From CAYMTR01 sp964393405 (lineage in GTDB: Bacteria; Bacteroidota; Bacteroidia; Bacteroidales; Prolixibacteraceae), in NCBI GenBank assembly GCA_964393405.1, contig CAYMTR010000005.1, positions 1 through 64,000 of the forward strand: a stretch of DNA of 64,000 nt, in the 5' to 3' direction. Shown here one piece after another: positions 46,413 through 54,801 of this stretch. Each line of letters starts with the position of its first letter. Positions within the stretch are counted from its first letter, which is position 1. Under the pieces are notes generated by a model, which made no database searches, was not told the DNA's origin, and saw only the letters and a list, made by a program, of their open reading frames with translations. A program made the position numbers and the translations under genes.

Positions 46413-46449
46413 GTGAGGCTTGCAGAATCTGCAAGCCTCACTTTTTTTT
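46413..46449 (+). terminator. Strong intrinsic terminator of the etfBA-acd operon
   Basis: A perfect 13-bp stem, GTGAGGCTTGCAG (46413-46425) with CTGCAAGCCTCAC (46429-46441), loop AAT, then eight T. It starts 22 bp after the stop codon. Confidence 0.92.
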
Positions 46450-46475
46450 AACATTCCCTTAATTACTTCTAATAT

Positions 46476-46507
46476 TTTGTCAAAATATCTCCAATATGAT
46501 ATTTTTG
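46476..46507 (+). promoter_or_regulatory. Promoter for the 46512 gene, placed for a leaderless transcript
   Basis: TTTG at 46476-46479, a 20-bp spacer and TATTTTTG at 46500-46507, an exact consensus match. Only four bases (CACC) separate the -7 box from the ATG at 46512, so transcription should start at or next to the A of the start codon. Confidence 0.65.
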
Positions 46508-46511
46508 CACC

Positions 46512-46907
46512 ATGGAAACACTAATATACATAGGTCTTTTTGGATTAATACTTGCAGGTGTCGTTATTCTTGTTATCTCAAAGAAGAAGAATATTGATAC
46601 CGTTGAAGAAAAAGCAACTCCAAAAGAAGTCGATCCAAACTGCTGCGGCGCTCATGAAGTCTGCGAAATTGATCGTATTAAGATGAATCCTGAAATTATA
46701 GAATACTACGATGACGAAGAACTGGATTCTTATAAAAATATAGAAGAGAAAGATTATACTGATTCCCAAATAGATTCATTCAGAGAGGTATTATATAGCA
46801 TGAAACCTGCAGAGATTCCTTTCTGGTTAATAAGTCTTTCCCGTAGAAGCATAAACCTACCATACATTCTCCAGGATGAAGCACGTCAGTTAATAATAAA
46901 TCCTTAG
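46512..46907 (+). CDS. Single-pass membrane protein with conserved CCGAHEVCE motif
   Basis: 131 aa. One N-terminal membrane helix (IYIGLFGLILAGVVILVIS) is followed by a soluble acidic part. It holds NCCGAHEVCEID at about residues 43-54, where three cysteines and a histidine could bind metal. The C-terminus FWLISLSRRSINLPYILQDE looks like a conserved protein-interaction segment. It belongs to a Bacteroidota-restricted family without assigned role, as far as can be judged by eye. The gene appears leaderless. Its stop codon directly abuts that of the convergent DUF4293 gene (46907/46908). Confidence 0.65.
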   Translation: METLIYIGLFGLILAGVVILVISKKKNIDTVEEKATPKEVDPNCCGAHEVCEIDRIKMNPEIIEYYDDEELDSYKNIEEKDYTDSQIDSFREVLYSMKPAEIPFWLISLSRRSINLPYILQDEARQLIINP

Positions 46908-47366
46908 TTACCTGATTCTATCAAGCGACCTAACTAAGGCTTCATCTTTACCTATCGACCGAATTGCCAAATAATTTAGTATCATTGATACTATTGGAAA
47001 TGCCAAAGCTATTTTGAACATATAAGTGCCCTCTCCTAATAATTTCAGAGAAGCGCTTACAAAATACCAGCTAATCAAAACGAATCCAAGCATCAAGATA
47101 ATGTTGTAAATGGCAACACGAATCTGAAGTATTCTCTTCTTATAGAGGTTAATAATTACAATCTGAAGAATAATTATTATGGCAAGGAAAATCATAAGTG
47201 CTAAACCATTGTAAATACTTACTCCTGTTTGCTCATTAAATATTCCCTTAATGGAAAAAGTATAAATATTTTCCCCTGCTGCTATTTCTCCCAATGGCAA
47301 CCATGCAACAAGTCCCAAAAGGATTAAAGCAATCCCAAGAAAAACTGTCTGAATTCTTTGTATCAT
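46908..47366 (-). CDS. DUF4293 four-helix membrane protein
   Basis: 152 aa with four hydrophobic helices. The opening MIQRIQTVFLGIALILLGLV and the pattern of a short periplasmic loop with ENIYTFSIKGIFNE match DUF4293 proteins of Bacteroidota. No catalytic residues. It starts 36 bp after the exported peptide deformylase on the same strand and has its own promoter candidate in the intervening DNA. Function unknown. Confidence 0.8.
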   Translation of the reverse strand: MIQRIQTVFLGIALILLGLVAWLPLGEIAAGENIYTFSIKGIFNEQTGVSIYNGLALMIFLAIIIILQIVIINLYKKRILQIRVAIYNIILMLGFVLISWYFVSASLKLLGEGTYMFKIALAFPIVSMILNYLAIRSIGKDEALVRSLDRIR

Positions 47367-47384
47367 AGATTTAATTTTTTTCTA

Positions 47385-47419
47385 CAAAAATAACTGTTTC
47401 GTTTATTCATCCGGCAAAA
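47385..47419 (-). promoter_or_regulatory. Possible promoter of the DUF4293 gene
   Basis: On the minus strand TTTTG (47419-47415) is followed by 22 bp and TATTTTTG (47392-47385). The spacer is near the long end of the accepted range. The -33 lies inside the deformylase coding end. Confidence 0.45.
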
Positions 47420-48020
47420 GCGAGCTATATCCTCCCGAAATATGATCAAAATATAGCTTACCATACAAATGGTCAATTTCATGCTGAAAGATTACTGCAG
47501 TAAACCCGCTTACCGTTTCAGATATTTGCTTGCCTGTAGAATCAACATATTCAATGCTTATCTTCTGGGGCCTGTCAACCTGGCCCATTACCCCGGGCAC
47601 ACTTAAACATCCCTCCCTACCCTTTTTAACAGAATCACCATATTCTTTAATTATAGGGTTAAAATACACTTCAAATGGCTCTTCTGATTTATCAAATCGC
47701 TGAACATAAATCATTTTCACATTCACACCCACCTGAGGAGCTGCTATACCTACACCAGGATTTAAGGTGTCTTTAACGGTAGCTAATAGTCTTTGCTTGA
47801 AAAGAAGTGTCACCTTTGAATTTATATCTCTTTTCGTTAATTGATTTGACTCCTGTCTAAGTTTTATTGAATCTTTATAATCGTCAATCGTTGATAAAGA
47901 CATGATTATATTTAAATCTTCCGATTCAATTCTTAATCTCTCAACTTTACTATAACCCGATCTATTGCAGGCTGAAAATAAAGCACTTAAAATCATAAAA
48001 ACAAGCAAGTGATATTTCAT
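47403..48020 (-). CDS. Peptide deformylase carrying a lipoprotein signal
   Basis: 205 aa. All three peptide deformylase motifs are intact: GVGIAAPQVG (89-98), EGCLSVPG with metal-ligand Cys138, and QHEIDHLYG with HEIDH at 180-184. The family normally works in the cytoplasm on ribosome-bound chains. Here the catalytic domain is preceded by MKYHLLVFMILSALFSACNR, a lipoprotein signal with candidate Cys18, and a ~60-residue linker. The enzyme should be anchored in the periplasm or outer membrane. The lipobox has Phe at -3 rather than Leu. The housekeeping deformylase is presumably elsewhere. It could process formyl-peptides outside the cytoplasm or act on another N-acyl substrate. Confidence 0.85.
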   Translation of the reverse strand: MKYHLLVFMILSALFSACNRSGYSKVERLRIESEDLNIIMSLSTIDDYKDSIKLRQESNQLTKRDINSKVTLLFKQRLLATVKDTLNPGVGIAAPQVGVNVKMIYVQRFDKSEEPFEVYFNPIIKEYGDSVKKGREGCLSVPGVMGQVDRPQKISIEYVDSTGKQISETVSGFTAVIFQHEIDHLYGKLYFDHISGGYSSLLPDE

Positions 48021-48152
48021 ATTTTTCCTAGTCGAGTATTATTTTTAATAGGCTCAAATATAACAATTATGTGTTTTCAAACTGATTACTTATCTTTCAT
48101 TTTGAATACATCAAAAAAAATCAATAGTTTTAAGTATTCTAAAATTTGTAAT

Positions 48153-49025
48153 ATGATTCAATCTTCAGAATTAATAATCAACCCGGATGGAACAATATTT
48201 CACCTGCATGTAAAAAAAGAAAATGTAGCTGAAACCATATTTCTTGTTGGTGACCCTGCACGGTGTGAAATGATTGCCAGCAACTTCGATAATATTGAAT
48301 TTTCAATCAAAAGCCGTGAATTCGAGACAATTACCGGGACATATAACGATAAACGTCTATCTGTTATTTCTACGGGAATTGGCACAGACAATATTGATAT
48401 TGTTGTAAATGAGTTGGACGTCCTATTTAATGTCGATATGAAGACCCGTGAAATTAAGGACAAAAAAACATCACTCAATTTAATCAGAATAGGAACATCG
48501 GGCAGTCTTAATAAGGATTTCCCTTTAAACTCATATGTTATTTCTGAGAAATCAATTGGTTTTGATGGCTTGCTTAATTTTTATGCCCACAGGAATGAGG
48601 TTTCAGATCTCGATTTTGAAAAAGCCTTTCGCAAACATATGGATTGGAGTAACTTACTTGCAAAGCCTTATGTAGTTGACTGCTCACCAAATCTTTTATC
48701 ATTGTTTGACGGTACGAACGTAAAGAAAGGCGTAAACATTTCAGCTCCCGGATTTTATGGTCCACAAGGAAGAGTTTTGAGACTCCCGATTGCTGATCCC
48801 GATATGAATGAAAAGATCGAAGACTTCATGTATGAAAGGTTTAAAATAACTAACTTTGAAATGGAAAGTTCTGCTATATACGGTCTTTCAAAATTAATGG
48901 GACACGAAGCACTTACAATCTGTTTGATAATTGCAAATAGAGTTACCGGTGAAGCCAACGAAAATTATTATCCCGAAATGGAATCATTGATAAAATATGT
49001 TCTTGAAAGGATAACTGATAAATAG
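48153..49025 (+). CDS. Nucleoside phosphorylase (uridine phosphorylase-like)
   Basis: 290 aa from ATG 48153 (MIQSSELIINPDGTIFHLHV). The in-frame GTG at 48009 would add 48 residues and overlap the divergent gene, so it is rejected. The NP-1 fold shows the phosphate-binding start TIFLVGDPARCEMIASNF and STGIGTDNIDIVVNEL. The nucleoside-site region is ITNFEMESSAIYGLSKLMGH, with the conserved FEMES motif. It cleaves a nucleoside with phosphate to base plus ribose-1-phosphate in the cytoplasm; uridine is the likely but unproven substrate. GH105 follows 34 bp downstream. Confidence 0.9.
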   Translation: MIQSSELIINPDGTIFHLHVKKENVAETIFLVGDPARCEMIASNFDNIEFSIKSREFETITGTYNDKRLSVISTGIGTDNIDIVVNELDVLFNVDMKTREIKDKKTSLNLIRIGTSGSLNKDFPLNSYVISEKSIGFDGLLNFYAHRNEVSDLDFEKAFRKHMDWSNLLAKPYVVDCSPNLLSLFDGTNVKKGVNISAPGFYGPQGRVLRLPIADPDMNEKIEDFMYERFKITNFEMESSAIYGLSKLMGHEALTICLIIANRVTGEANENYYPEMESLIKYVLERITDK

Positions 49026-49059
49026 CACACAGTTCTCAGAATGCTGAAAAGATCTGATT

Positions 49060-50145
49060 ATGGAAAAACTAAAATACTTCGTTGTTTTAATCTTAATCGC
49101 ATTTTCATATTCTTGTGAGAATTCCAATAAGAGCAACAAATTTTGGGATGAAGATAAATCTCCTGAAAACATTTCTCAGAAAGTAATAGCTGATTTTTTC
49201 ACTCACGATGATTTTTCAATTTATCCTTCAGATCAGTTTTATGCTATCCACTATTCTGAAGTTTGTGCAGCCTACGGGGCTCTAAAGATTTCTGAAATCG
49301 AATATGATAAAAGCACAGTTGAGAATATTTTCCAAAGATATCTTAAAATTATAACTGACTCAATTCCAATTATAGGCGGACATGTTGATGCTAATGTTTA
49401 TGGAATATTACCTCTTGAGCTTTATATTCTTACTAAAGATGAGCGATTTCTAAAACAGGGATTACAGTTTGCTGACCAACAATGGGAAAATCCTCTTGAA
49501 AACGGAATGACAAATCAAACCCGATACTGGATTGATGATATGTATATGATTGGAACACTACAGACTCAGGCATACAGAGCTACCGGAAATAAGATTTATC
49601 TTGAAAGGGCTGCGCTGGAACTTAACGATTACATTCAGAAGCTACAACAACCAAACGGATTATTCTTCCATGGTCCTGAAGCTCCAATGTATTGGGGTCG
49701 TGGAAATGGGTGGGTTGCTGCAAGCATGGCTGAACTCCTATCTGAACTGCCTGATTCTAATCCCTACTACAAAAATATAGCTACTGGCTACAAGAAAATG
49801 ATTGATGCACTTGTGAAGTATCAGGCAGAAGATGGAATGTGGCGTCAACTCATTGATGTAGAACATGCATGGAAAGAAACTTCCTCTACTGCAATGTTTG
49901 GATTTGCAATTACTATGGGGGTCAAATCAGGTATCCTTAAGGGAGTTCAGTATTCTGATTCGTATGAAAAGGCATGGAACTCATTAACTGATTATCTCGA
50001 CGACTCAGGTAAAGTAAGGGATGTCTGCGTAGGAACAGGCCAACAAAACAATGTTGACTACTATCTAAGCCGTCCAAAATCAACAGGCGACTTCCATGGG
50101 CAAGCTCCAATTCTATGGTTTGCCTACAGTTTATTAAAACACTAA
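49060..50145 (+). CDS. GH105 unsaturated rhamnogalacturonyl/glucuronyl hydrolase, lipoprotein
   Basis: 361 aa (alpha/alpha)6-barrel hydrolase of the YteR/YesR type, which removes unsaturated uronic acid ends from pectin or other oligosaccharides. The signal ends in a lipobox (FSYSC, Cys19), so it is probably outer-membrane or periplasm bound. The key acid-site motifs are HVDANVYG (Asp110) and RYWIDDMYM (Asp159), followed by APMYWGRGNGWV and ETSSTAMFGFA, typical of GH88/105. An esterase is encoded 4 bp downstream, supporting joint action on a substituted uronic-acid polysaccharide. Confidence 0.9.
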   Translation: MEKLKYFVVLILIAFSYSCENSNKSNKFWDEDKSPENISQKVIADFFTHDDFSIYPSDQFYAIHYSEVCAAYGALKISEIEYDKSTVENIFQRYLKIITDSIPIIGGHVDANVYGILPLELYILTKDERFLKQGLQFADQQWENPLENGMTNQTRYWIDDMYMIGTLQTQAYRATGNKIYLERAALELNDYIQKLQQPNGLFFHGPEAPMYWGRGNGWVAASMAELLSELPDSNPYYKNIATGYKKMIDALVKYQAEDGMWRQLIDVEHAWKETSSTAMFGFAITMGVKSGILKGVQYSDSYEKAWNSLTDYLDDSGKVRDVCVGTGQQNNVDYYLSRPKSTGDFHGQAPILWFAYSLLKH

Positions 50146-50149
50146 CCTG

Positions 50150-50983
50150 ATGAAAAAGATATTTTTATTATTGGTTTTAGCATTACTATCTATGTTGACC
50201 ATTACCGCTCAGGACACAATCTATTTGTGGCCTTCTCAAGTTCCCGGAGAAACGGAGCCTAAAAGTCTGCCTGAGATTTCTCCAAACAAAAGCAGGGATG
50301 TATTAAGGTTCTCAAAAGTAACGAATCCTTATCTTGTCGTTTTTAAGCCCTCTGAGGACATTAAACCCAATGTTGGCATGATTGTGTGTCCTGGAGGAGG
50401 ATATTCGCATCTTGCTGTTAATATTGAAGGTTACGAAGTCGCTGAGTGGCTCAACTCAATTGGGATTACAGCATATGTTCTTATTTATCGGGTACCTGAT
50501 AGAAGAGATGGAGCTTTTACAGACATCCAAAGGGCAATTAGAATTGTCAGAAATATCAATTCTAATCAGAAAATTGGAGTTATGGGATTTTCAGCAGGAG
50601 GCAACCTGTCAGCCAAAGCTGCCACTTTGTTTAACATTGATACGTACAGTCATATTGATGAAAAGGATAGTTTAAGTTGCAAACCTGATTTTGCCACACT
50701 TATTTATCCTGCGTATCTCGACCTAGGTCCGGGTCGATCTATAACTCCCGATTTAATTCTGGGGAAAGAAACACCTCCATTTTTCATATTTGGATGCAGC
50801 GACGATCTGCATGGAAACAGCTGTCTTGTAATGACTTCTGAGCTCAGGGAAAACAAAATACCTATTGAGTTGCATTTCTATAATGAAGGAGGACATGGTT
50901 ATGGCCTGCGAAAAGGGAACATAGCTGCAGAAAAATGGCCTGAACTGTTTAATTTATGGCTTAAAAAAATTATCATTAACTGA
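50150..50983 (+). CDS. Exported alpha/beta-hydrolase esterase (BD-FAE/acetyl esterase-like)
   Basis: 277 aa with signal peptide (MKKIFLLLVLALLSMLTITA). The oxyanion motif is CPGGGYSHLAVNIEGYEVAE. The nucleophile is in GVMGFSAGGNLSA (Ser148), the acid in IFGCSDDLHG, and the histidine in EGGHGYGLR near residue 255. This layout is typical of plant-cell-wall deacetylases/feruloyl esterases of Bacteroidota. It lies 4 bp after GH105, so both likely act on the same decorated pectin-type glycan. Exact ester (acetyl or feruloyl) is not determinable. Confidence 0.85.
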   Translation: MKKIFLLLVLALLSMLTITAQDTIYLWPSQVPGETEPKSLPEISPNKSRDVLRFSKVTNPYLVVFKPSEDIKPNVGMIVCPGGGYSHLAVNIEGYEVAEWLNSIGITAYVLIYRVPDRRDGAFTDIQRAIRIVRNINSNQKIGVMGFSAGGNLSAKAATLFNIDTYSHIDEKDSLSCKPDFATLIYPAYLDLGPGRSITPDLILGKETPPFFIFGCSDDLHGNSCLVMTSELRENKIPIELHFYNEGGHGYGLRKGNIAAEKWPELFNLWLKKIIIN

Positions 50984-51023
50984 ATCAATTATTTATATTT
51001 TCACTTATTTTGAACAAAAAAAA

Positions 51024-51707
51024 GTGAATTCCAAAACACTGATCTGGTCAACAATTTTTGCAATCTCAATGGGCTTCTTCGAAAGTTCAGTTGTCGTTTA
51101 TTTACGTGAGATTGCTTATCCTGAAGGTTTTTGCTTCCCATTGAAAGCACTTTCACACACTTTATCTGTTACCGAAATACTACGGGAGTTATTTTCAATG
51201 GCAATGCTGATTTCAATTTCTTTCTTGCTGACTAAAAGAGGAATAGAACGATTTGCATGGTTCTTGTACAACTTTGCCGTGTGGGATATTTTTTACTACA
51301 TATTTCTGAAGTTATTAATTGGATGGCCTGAATCCTTTTTAACTACCGACATCCTGTTCTTGATTCCGGTTATTTGGACAGGCCCTGTTCTTTCCCCTAT
51401 TTTACTATCCGTGCTGATGATACTTTTGGCTGTTTTTATCCTCAACTTTTCAAAAAAGATCAGATATCTTAGGTTCAGAATTAACGAACTGGCAATTTTA
51501 ACAAGCGGTTCATTATTGGCAATTCTTTCTTTTACACTTGATTATTTCATTGATAGCCGAAGCAATTCGCTCAGCAACATTGGAAATCCATTAGTTAAGT
51601 ATATACCCGGAGAATTCAACTGGATAATATTTGGCATAGGATTTTTAACTATAACGTGGGGTATACTTCTGTTCTTCTTTCACAATAAAAAGGCAGGAAG
51701 AAAATAA
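51024..51707 (+). CDS. Multi-pass membrane protein of unknown function
   Basis: 227 aa beginning with GTG at 51024. Six or seven hydrophobic helices are visible. The first is IWSTIFAISMGFFESSVVVY followed by LREIAYPEGFCFPL in a loop, and later FAWFLYNFAVWDIFYYIFLK and WPESFLTTDILFLIPVIWTG. No family could be recognised with confidence. The motif WDIFYY followed by WPES and the fixed loops suggest an enzyme or transporter rather than a structural protein. It is 40 bp after the esterase and converges on the cytochrome bd operon. Confidence 0.6.
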   Translation: MNSKTLIWSTIFAISMGFFESSVVVYLREIAYPEGFCFPLKALSHTLSVTEILRELFSMAMLISISFLLTKRGIERFAWFLYNFAVWDIFYYIFLKLLIGWPESFLTTDILFLIPVIWTGPVLSPILLSVLMILLAVFILNFSKKIRYLRFRINELAILTSGSLLAILSFTLDYFIDSRSNSLSNIGNPLVKYIPGEFNWIIFGIGFLTITWGILLFFFHNKKAGRK

Positions 51708-51709
51708 AA

Positions 51710-51823
51710 CTACTTATTGTCGTGCTTTGATTCAAAGTGCTTTATAGCATACCTGATTAACAGAAATGACACCACAATTACAATTGGCCAAATAAGCATG
51801 TATAATATTCCCTGAATTATCAT
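51710..51823 (-). CDS. CydX-like 37-aa subunit of cytochrome bd oxidase
   Basis: The ATG is at 51823 and the TAG at 51712-51710, 53 bp after cydB on the same strand; too short for usual gene calling. The peptide is one membrane helix (MIIQGILYMLIWPIVIVVSF) running into a polar, charged tail (LLIRYAIKHFESKHDNK). This size and topology match the CydX/CbdX/CydS small subunits that stabilise the haems of bd oxidases. A purine-rich GGGAAAA precedes the ATG. There is no obvious residue identity to E. coli CydX beyond length and layout, so the role is inferred from position and topology. Confidence 0.65.
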   Translation of the reverse strand: MIIQGILYMLIWPIVIVVSFLLIRYAIKHFESKHDNK

Positions 51824-51876
51824 TTTTCCCTTTTTATAAATTTACGAATTTATCTTTTTACTCCCTAACTTATTTT

Positions 51877-53007
51877 TCAATATTTGTGCGAACTACTGTC
51901 CATTTCTTCTTTGTCTATCTTCTTATTGTTGATGGATTTCCATGCAAACCAAATATATGCAATCACAAACGGAACCATCAATGAAACGTAAGACATCACT
52001 TTAAGTGTAAATTCGCTGGATGAACTATTTCTAATGTTCAGCGAAGAAGGAAGATCATAAATCGATGGATAATAACACGTTCCGTTAAAACCCGCTAAAA
52101 GAAACAAGGAAAAAACAGTTAAGACTGTTCCAATACCTGAGAACCAAATTCCTTTGCCGTGTTTTTTAAATAAATCTGAATATATTCCAAATAAAACACC
52201 TATATTGCCTACCAGCATTAATATCATCACAATGGGCATCTGTAATAGGTTTTGCAGGTATTTAAACTTTTCTTCAGAAACAATCATTGTGTTTTCATCA
52301 AAGGCAAAACCCTTCTTTAAAAGCAGCCAAATCAAAAAATAAAGAAAGAATACAAGGAAAAAAACCGAATTATAAAGAAGATGTTTTTTAGACCTTTCAA
52401 TTATTTCTTTTTCTTCAATAGTATTTAAAAAGTATTGAAGAGCAAGAACCCTTGATAATCCAAATACTGATAATCCTAAAGCAACGTTGTGAAAATTAAG
52501 AACAGCCTCAAGTCCCCTCCATGATGTAGCCCATCCAACTTGATTATAGTCGTTAAGAATAAAGTATGCTCCATTGAAAAAAGTACCAACAGCTACTCCA
52601 ATTAATAGTGTTCCAAGAAATCCGTTTATTATCAGGAAAATCTCATATGTTTTACTCCCAAGAATATTGGCAGGTTTTGATCTGAATTCATAGGAAACTG
52701 CTTGAAGGATAAACGACAGTAGTATTGCTGTCCAAACCCAATAGGCTCCTCCAAAGCTTGTTGCATAAAATAATGGGAATGAGGCAAAGAAAGCACCACC
52801 AAAAGTCACAAGAGTTGTAAATGTAAATTCCCATTTACGCCCAAGAGTGTTGACAATCATAGTTTTCTGAATATCAGTCTTGCCTATTGTATAAAGCAGC
52901 GACTGCCCTCCTTGTACGAACATTAGGAAAACAAGCAATGAACCAAGCAGGGATATTATCATCCACCAATATTCTTGTAAAAATGAATATGTTATTGCAG
53001 CAATCAT
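51877..53007 (-). CDS. cydB: Cytochrome bd oxidase subunit II
   Basis: 376 aa integral membrane subunit with about eight or nine helices. It partners CydA in the quinol oxidase that reduces oxygen to water with high affinity. Visible conserved parts are MFVQGGQSLLYTIGKTD near the start, FPLFYATSFGGAYWVWTAIL, RSKPANILGSK and NFHNVALGLSVFGLSRVLAL. Its start overlaps the end of cydA by 4 bp (53004-53007), so the two are translationally coupled. The CydX-like ORF follows. Confidence 0.94.
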   Translation of the reverse strand: MIAAITYSFLQEYWWMIISLLGSLLVFLMFVQGGQSLLYTIGKTDIQKTMIVNTLGRKWEFTFTTLVTFGGAFFASFPLFYATSFGGAYWVWTAILLSFILQAVSYEFRSKPANILGSKTYEIFLIINGFLGTLLIGVAVGTFFNGAYFILNDYNQVGWATSWRGLEAVLNFHNVALGLSVFGLSRVLALQYFLNTIEEKEIIERSKKHLLYNSVFFLVFFLYFLIWLLLKKGFAFDENTMIVSEEKFKYLQNLLQMPIVMILMLVGNIGVLFGIYSDLFKKHGKGIWFSGIGTVLTVFSLFLLAGFNGTCYYPSIYDLPSSLNIRNSSSSEFTLKVMSYVSLMVPFVIAYIWFAWKSINNKKIDKEEMDSSSHKY

Positions 53008-54578
53008 TTCACTGTCCCTCCTTCATCTTTAGGTCCATTTTTAATTTGTTTAAGCATTATGCTTATTTCAGCAATCAGAAGTGTCGTAAATATTACAGCG
53101 AACAACATAAACGTAATCATTACCGATTCTTTACCAATCCTTGAAACTGCTGTTGTTGTAGGCATAAGATCCTGAATCACCCATGGTTGTCTTCCAAATT
53201 CAGCTACCAGCCACCCTAACTCAGATGCAAGATATGCCAGAGGAATTGATAATAGTGATATCCATAGAAACCATTTATATTTTTCAATCTTGTTCTTATT
53301 AACAAACCATAGTGATAGAACGAAAATCCCTAAGAATAAAAATCCAAGCATCACCATAATGTGAAAGCTATAAAACGAAACAGGGACATTTGGTATAAGA
53401 AAAGCTGTGTCCTTGATGTAGCCATATCCAAGGTACTTAAAATGCTCCTTCTGAAATTTGTCACTAACCAGAGTGCTCTTTATTTCTTCAGCAAGTAAAA
53501 GGTTACCCGATTTCTTTGCTTCTTTGAAATCTGATAATGTTCTTACAGCAATCCTGCCCCTCTTGATTTTCTCGTCTGCCGACATAACACCATATTTTTC
53601 ATTTCCATATATCAAATCATTGATACCTGGAACAAAAGAATCGGCTTTTCTGAAAGACATAAGAGACAGCAATTTGGGCACCTCAATTTTCATTACAAAC
53701 TCTCTCAGATTCTCATTATCAGGGTCTTGTTTAGTCGGGGAGAGTACCCCAATTAGAACTAAGCCTGCCCCCTCTTTACCATTGTTAAGTCCTTCCATTG
53801 CTGCGAGTTTCATAGGCTGATGTTTTGCAACCTGAACAGCAGAGCCGTCACCAGAGAATATAAGCGCGAAGGAAGAAATAACACCAAATATTCCTGCAAC
53901 TATGATACTCTTCTTCGCCAGCATGATATTTTTCTTTTTCAATAAAAACCATGCAGATACTCCAATGACAAATATTGAAGAAAGCACAAATCCTGAATTT
54001 ATCGTATGAATGAATTTATTAACAGCTATAGGAGAAAATAATACTTCCCAGAAATTTGTCATTTCATTTCTTGCAGTTTCAGGATTAAAAACTGTACCAA
54101 CAGGATTTTGCATCCAAGCATTTGCAACAAGAATCCATAATGCAGAAAGATTTGCACCTATCGCCACAAGCCATGACGAAACAAGGTGAAATTTCTTACC
54201 CACTTTATTCCAGCCAAAGAACATTACTGCTATGAATGTCGATTCCATGAAAAAGGCCATAATCCCCTCTATTGCAAGTGGCGCTCCAAAAATATCTCCA
54301 ACAAACCAAGAATAATTAGACCAGTTAGTCCCGAACTCAAATTCAAGTATTATTCCTGTTGCAACCCCTATTGCAAAGTTCACTCCAAATAATGTCATCC
54401 AAAATTTAGTTATCTTCTTCCATTCAGGATTACCGGTTTTCACATAAATAGTTTCCATCATTGCAATAATGAAGGAAGTTCCAAGTGTTAAAGGAACAAA
54501 CAACCAATGGTACATTGCGGTAAGTGCAAATTGAGCCCGCGACCAGTTTACAAGTGATAAATCAACTGCTTCAAACAT
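53004..54578 (-). CDS. cydA: Cytochrome bd oxidase subunit I
   Basis: 524 aa, the haem-bearing quinol oxidase subunit. Haem ligands and channel residues can be placed: His24 in AMYHWLFVPLTLG (haem b595 side), the glutamates in APLAIEGIMAFFMESTFIAV, the histidine in KFIHTINSGFVLSSIFV (haem b558) and the methionine in SFHIMVMLGFLFLG. The quinol-binding Q-loop spans about 250-400, with ILSPTKQDPDNENLREFVMK and IAVRTLSDFKEAKK. It comes second in the DUF4492-cydA-cydB-cydX-like unit, starting 10 bp after the DUF4492 gene. The operon would serve respiration or oxygen scavenging at low oxygen. Confidence 0.96.
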   Translation of the reverse strand: MFEAVDLSLVNWSRAQFALTAMYHWLFVPLTLGTSFIIAMMETIYVKTGNPEWKKITKFWMTLFGVNFAIGVATGIILEFEFGTNWSNYSWFVGDIFGAPLAIEGIMAFFMESTFIAVMFFGWNKVGKKFHLVSSWLVAIGANLSALWILVANAWMQNPVGTVFNPETARNEMTNFWEVLFSPIAVNKFIHTINSGFVLSSIFVIGVSAWFLLKKKNIMLAKKSIIVAGIFGVISSFALIFSGDGSAVQVAKHQPMKLAAMEGLNNGKEGAGLVLIGVLSPTKQDPDNENLREFVMKIEVPKLLSLMSFRKADSFVPGINDLIYGNEKYGVMSADEKIKRGRIAVRTLSDFKEAKKSGNLLLAEEIKSTLVSDKFQKEHFKYLGYGYIKDTAFLIPNVPVSFYSFHIMVMLGFLFLGIFVLSLWFVNKNKIEKYKWFLWISLLSIPLAYLASELGWLVAEFGRQPWVIQDLMPTTTAVSRIGKESVMITFMLFAVIFTTLLIAEISIMLKQIKNGPKDEGGTVK

Positions 54579-54588
54579 ATCTAAGTCT

Positions 54589-54801
54589 TTATTTCAGGTT
54601 AGTAAGGTTCTCTAATACATGTTGGCTCCTTTCACTATCGCTCGAGAAATCCCTCTTCAGGATATCCGGGAAAAAGAAAATTTTTAAAACGAAGAATATT
54701 ATAAACAACTTGATGATTATAATAACCCATACACTTTTCCCCCAGGTCATATTCTTGAATCCGTCGTAATAAAAGTTAAATATGCGTTTAAACAGAGCCA
54801 T
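54589..54801 (-). CDS. DUF4492 small membrane protein at the head of the cyd operon
   Basis: 70 aa from ATG 54801 (the TTG just before it is in frame but unlikely). It begins MALFKRIFNFYYDGFKNMTW, then one helix (VWVIIIIKLFIIFFVLKIFF) and PDILKRDF. This is the DUF4492 pattern found directly upstream of cydA in Bacteroidota and Campylobacterota. Its constant linkage suggests an accessory or assembly role for the bd oxidase. No FNR-like site or clear -33/-7 promoter could be found in the ~290 bp upstream, which otherwise holds only a terminator of the next gene. Confidence 0.85.
   Translation of the reverse strand: MALFKRIFNFYYDGFKNMTWGKSVWVIIIIKLFIIFFVLKIFFFPDILKRDFSSDSERSQHVLENLTNLK

Noticed and set aside
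48009..48152. Upstream in-frame extension of the nucleoside phosphorylase
   Set aside because: It would overlap the divergent deformylase and adds a non-conserved N-terminus; the ATG at 48153 fits the family.
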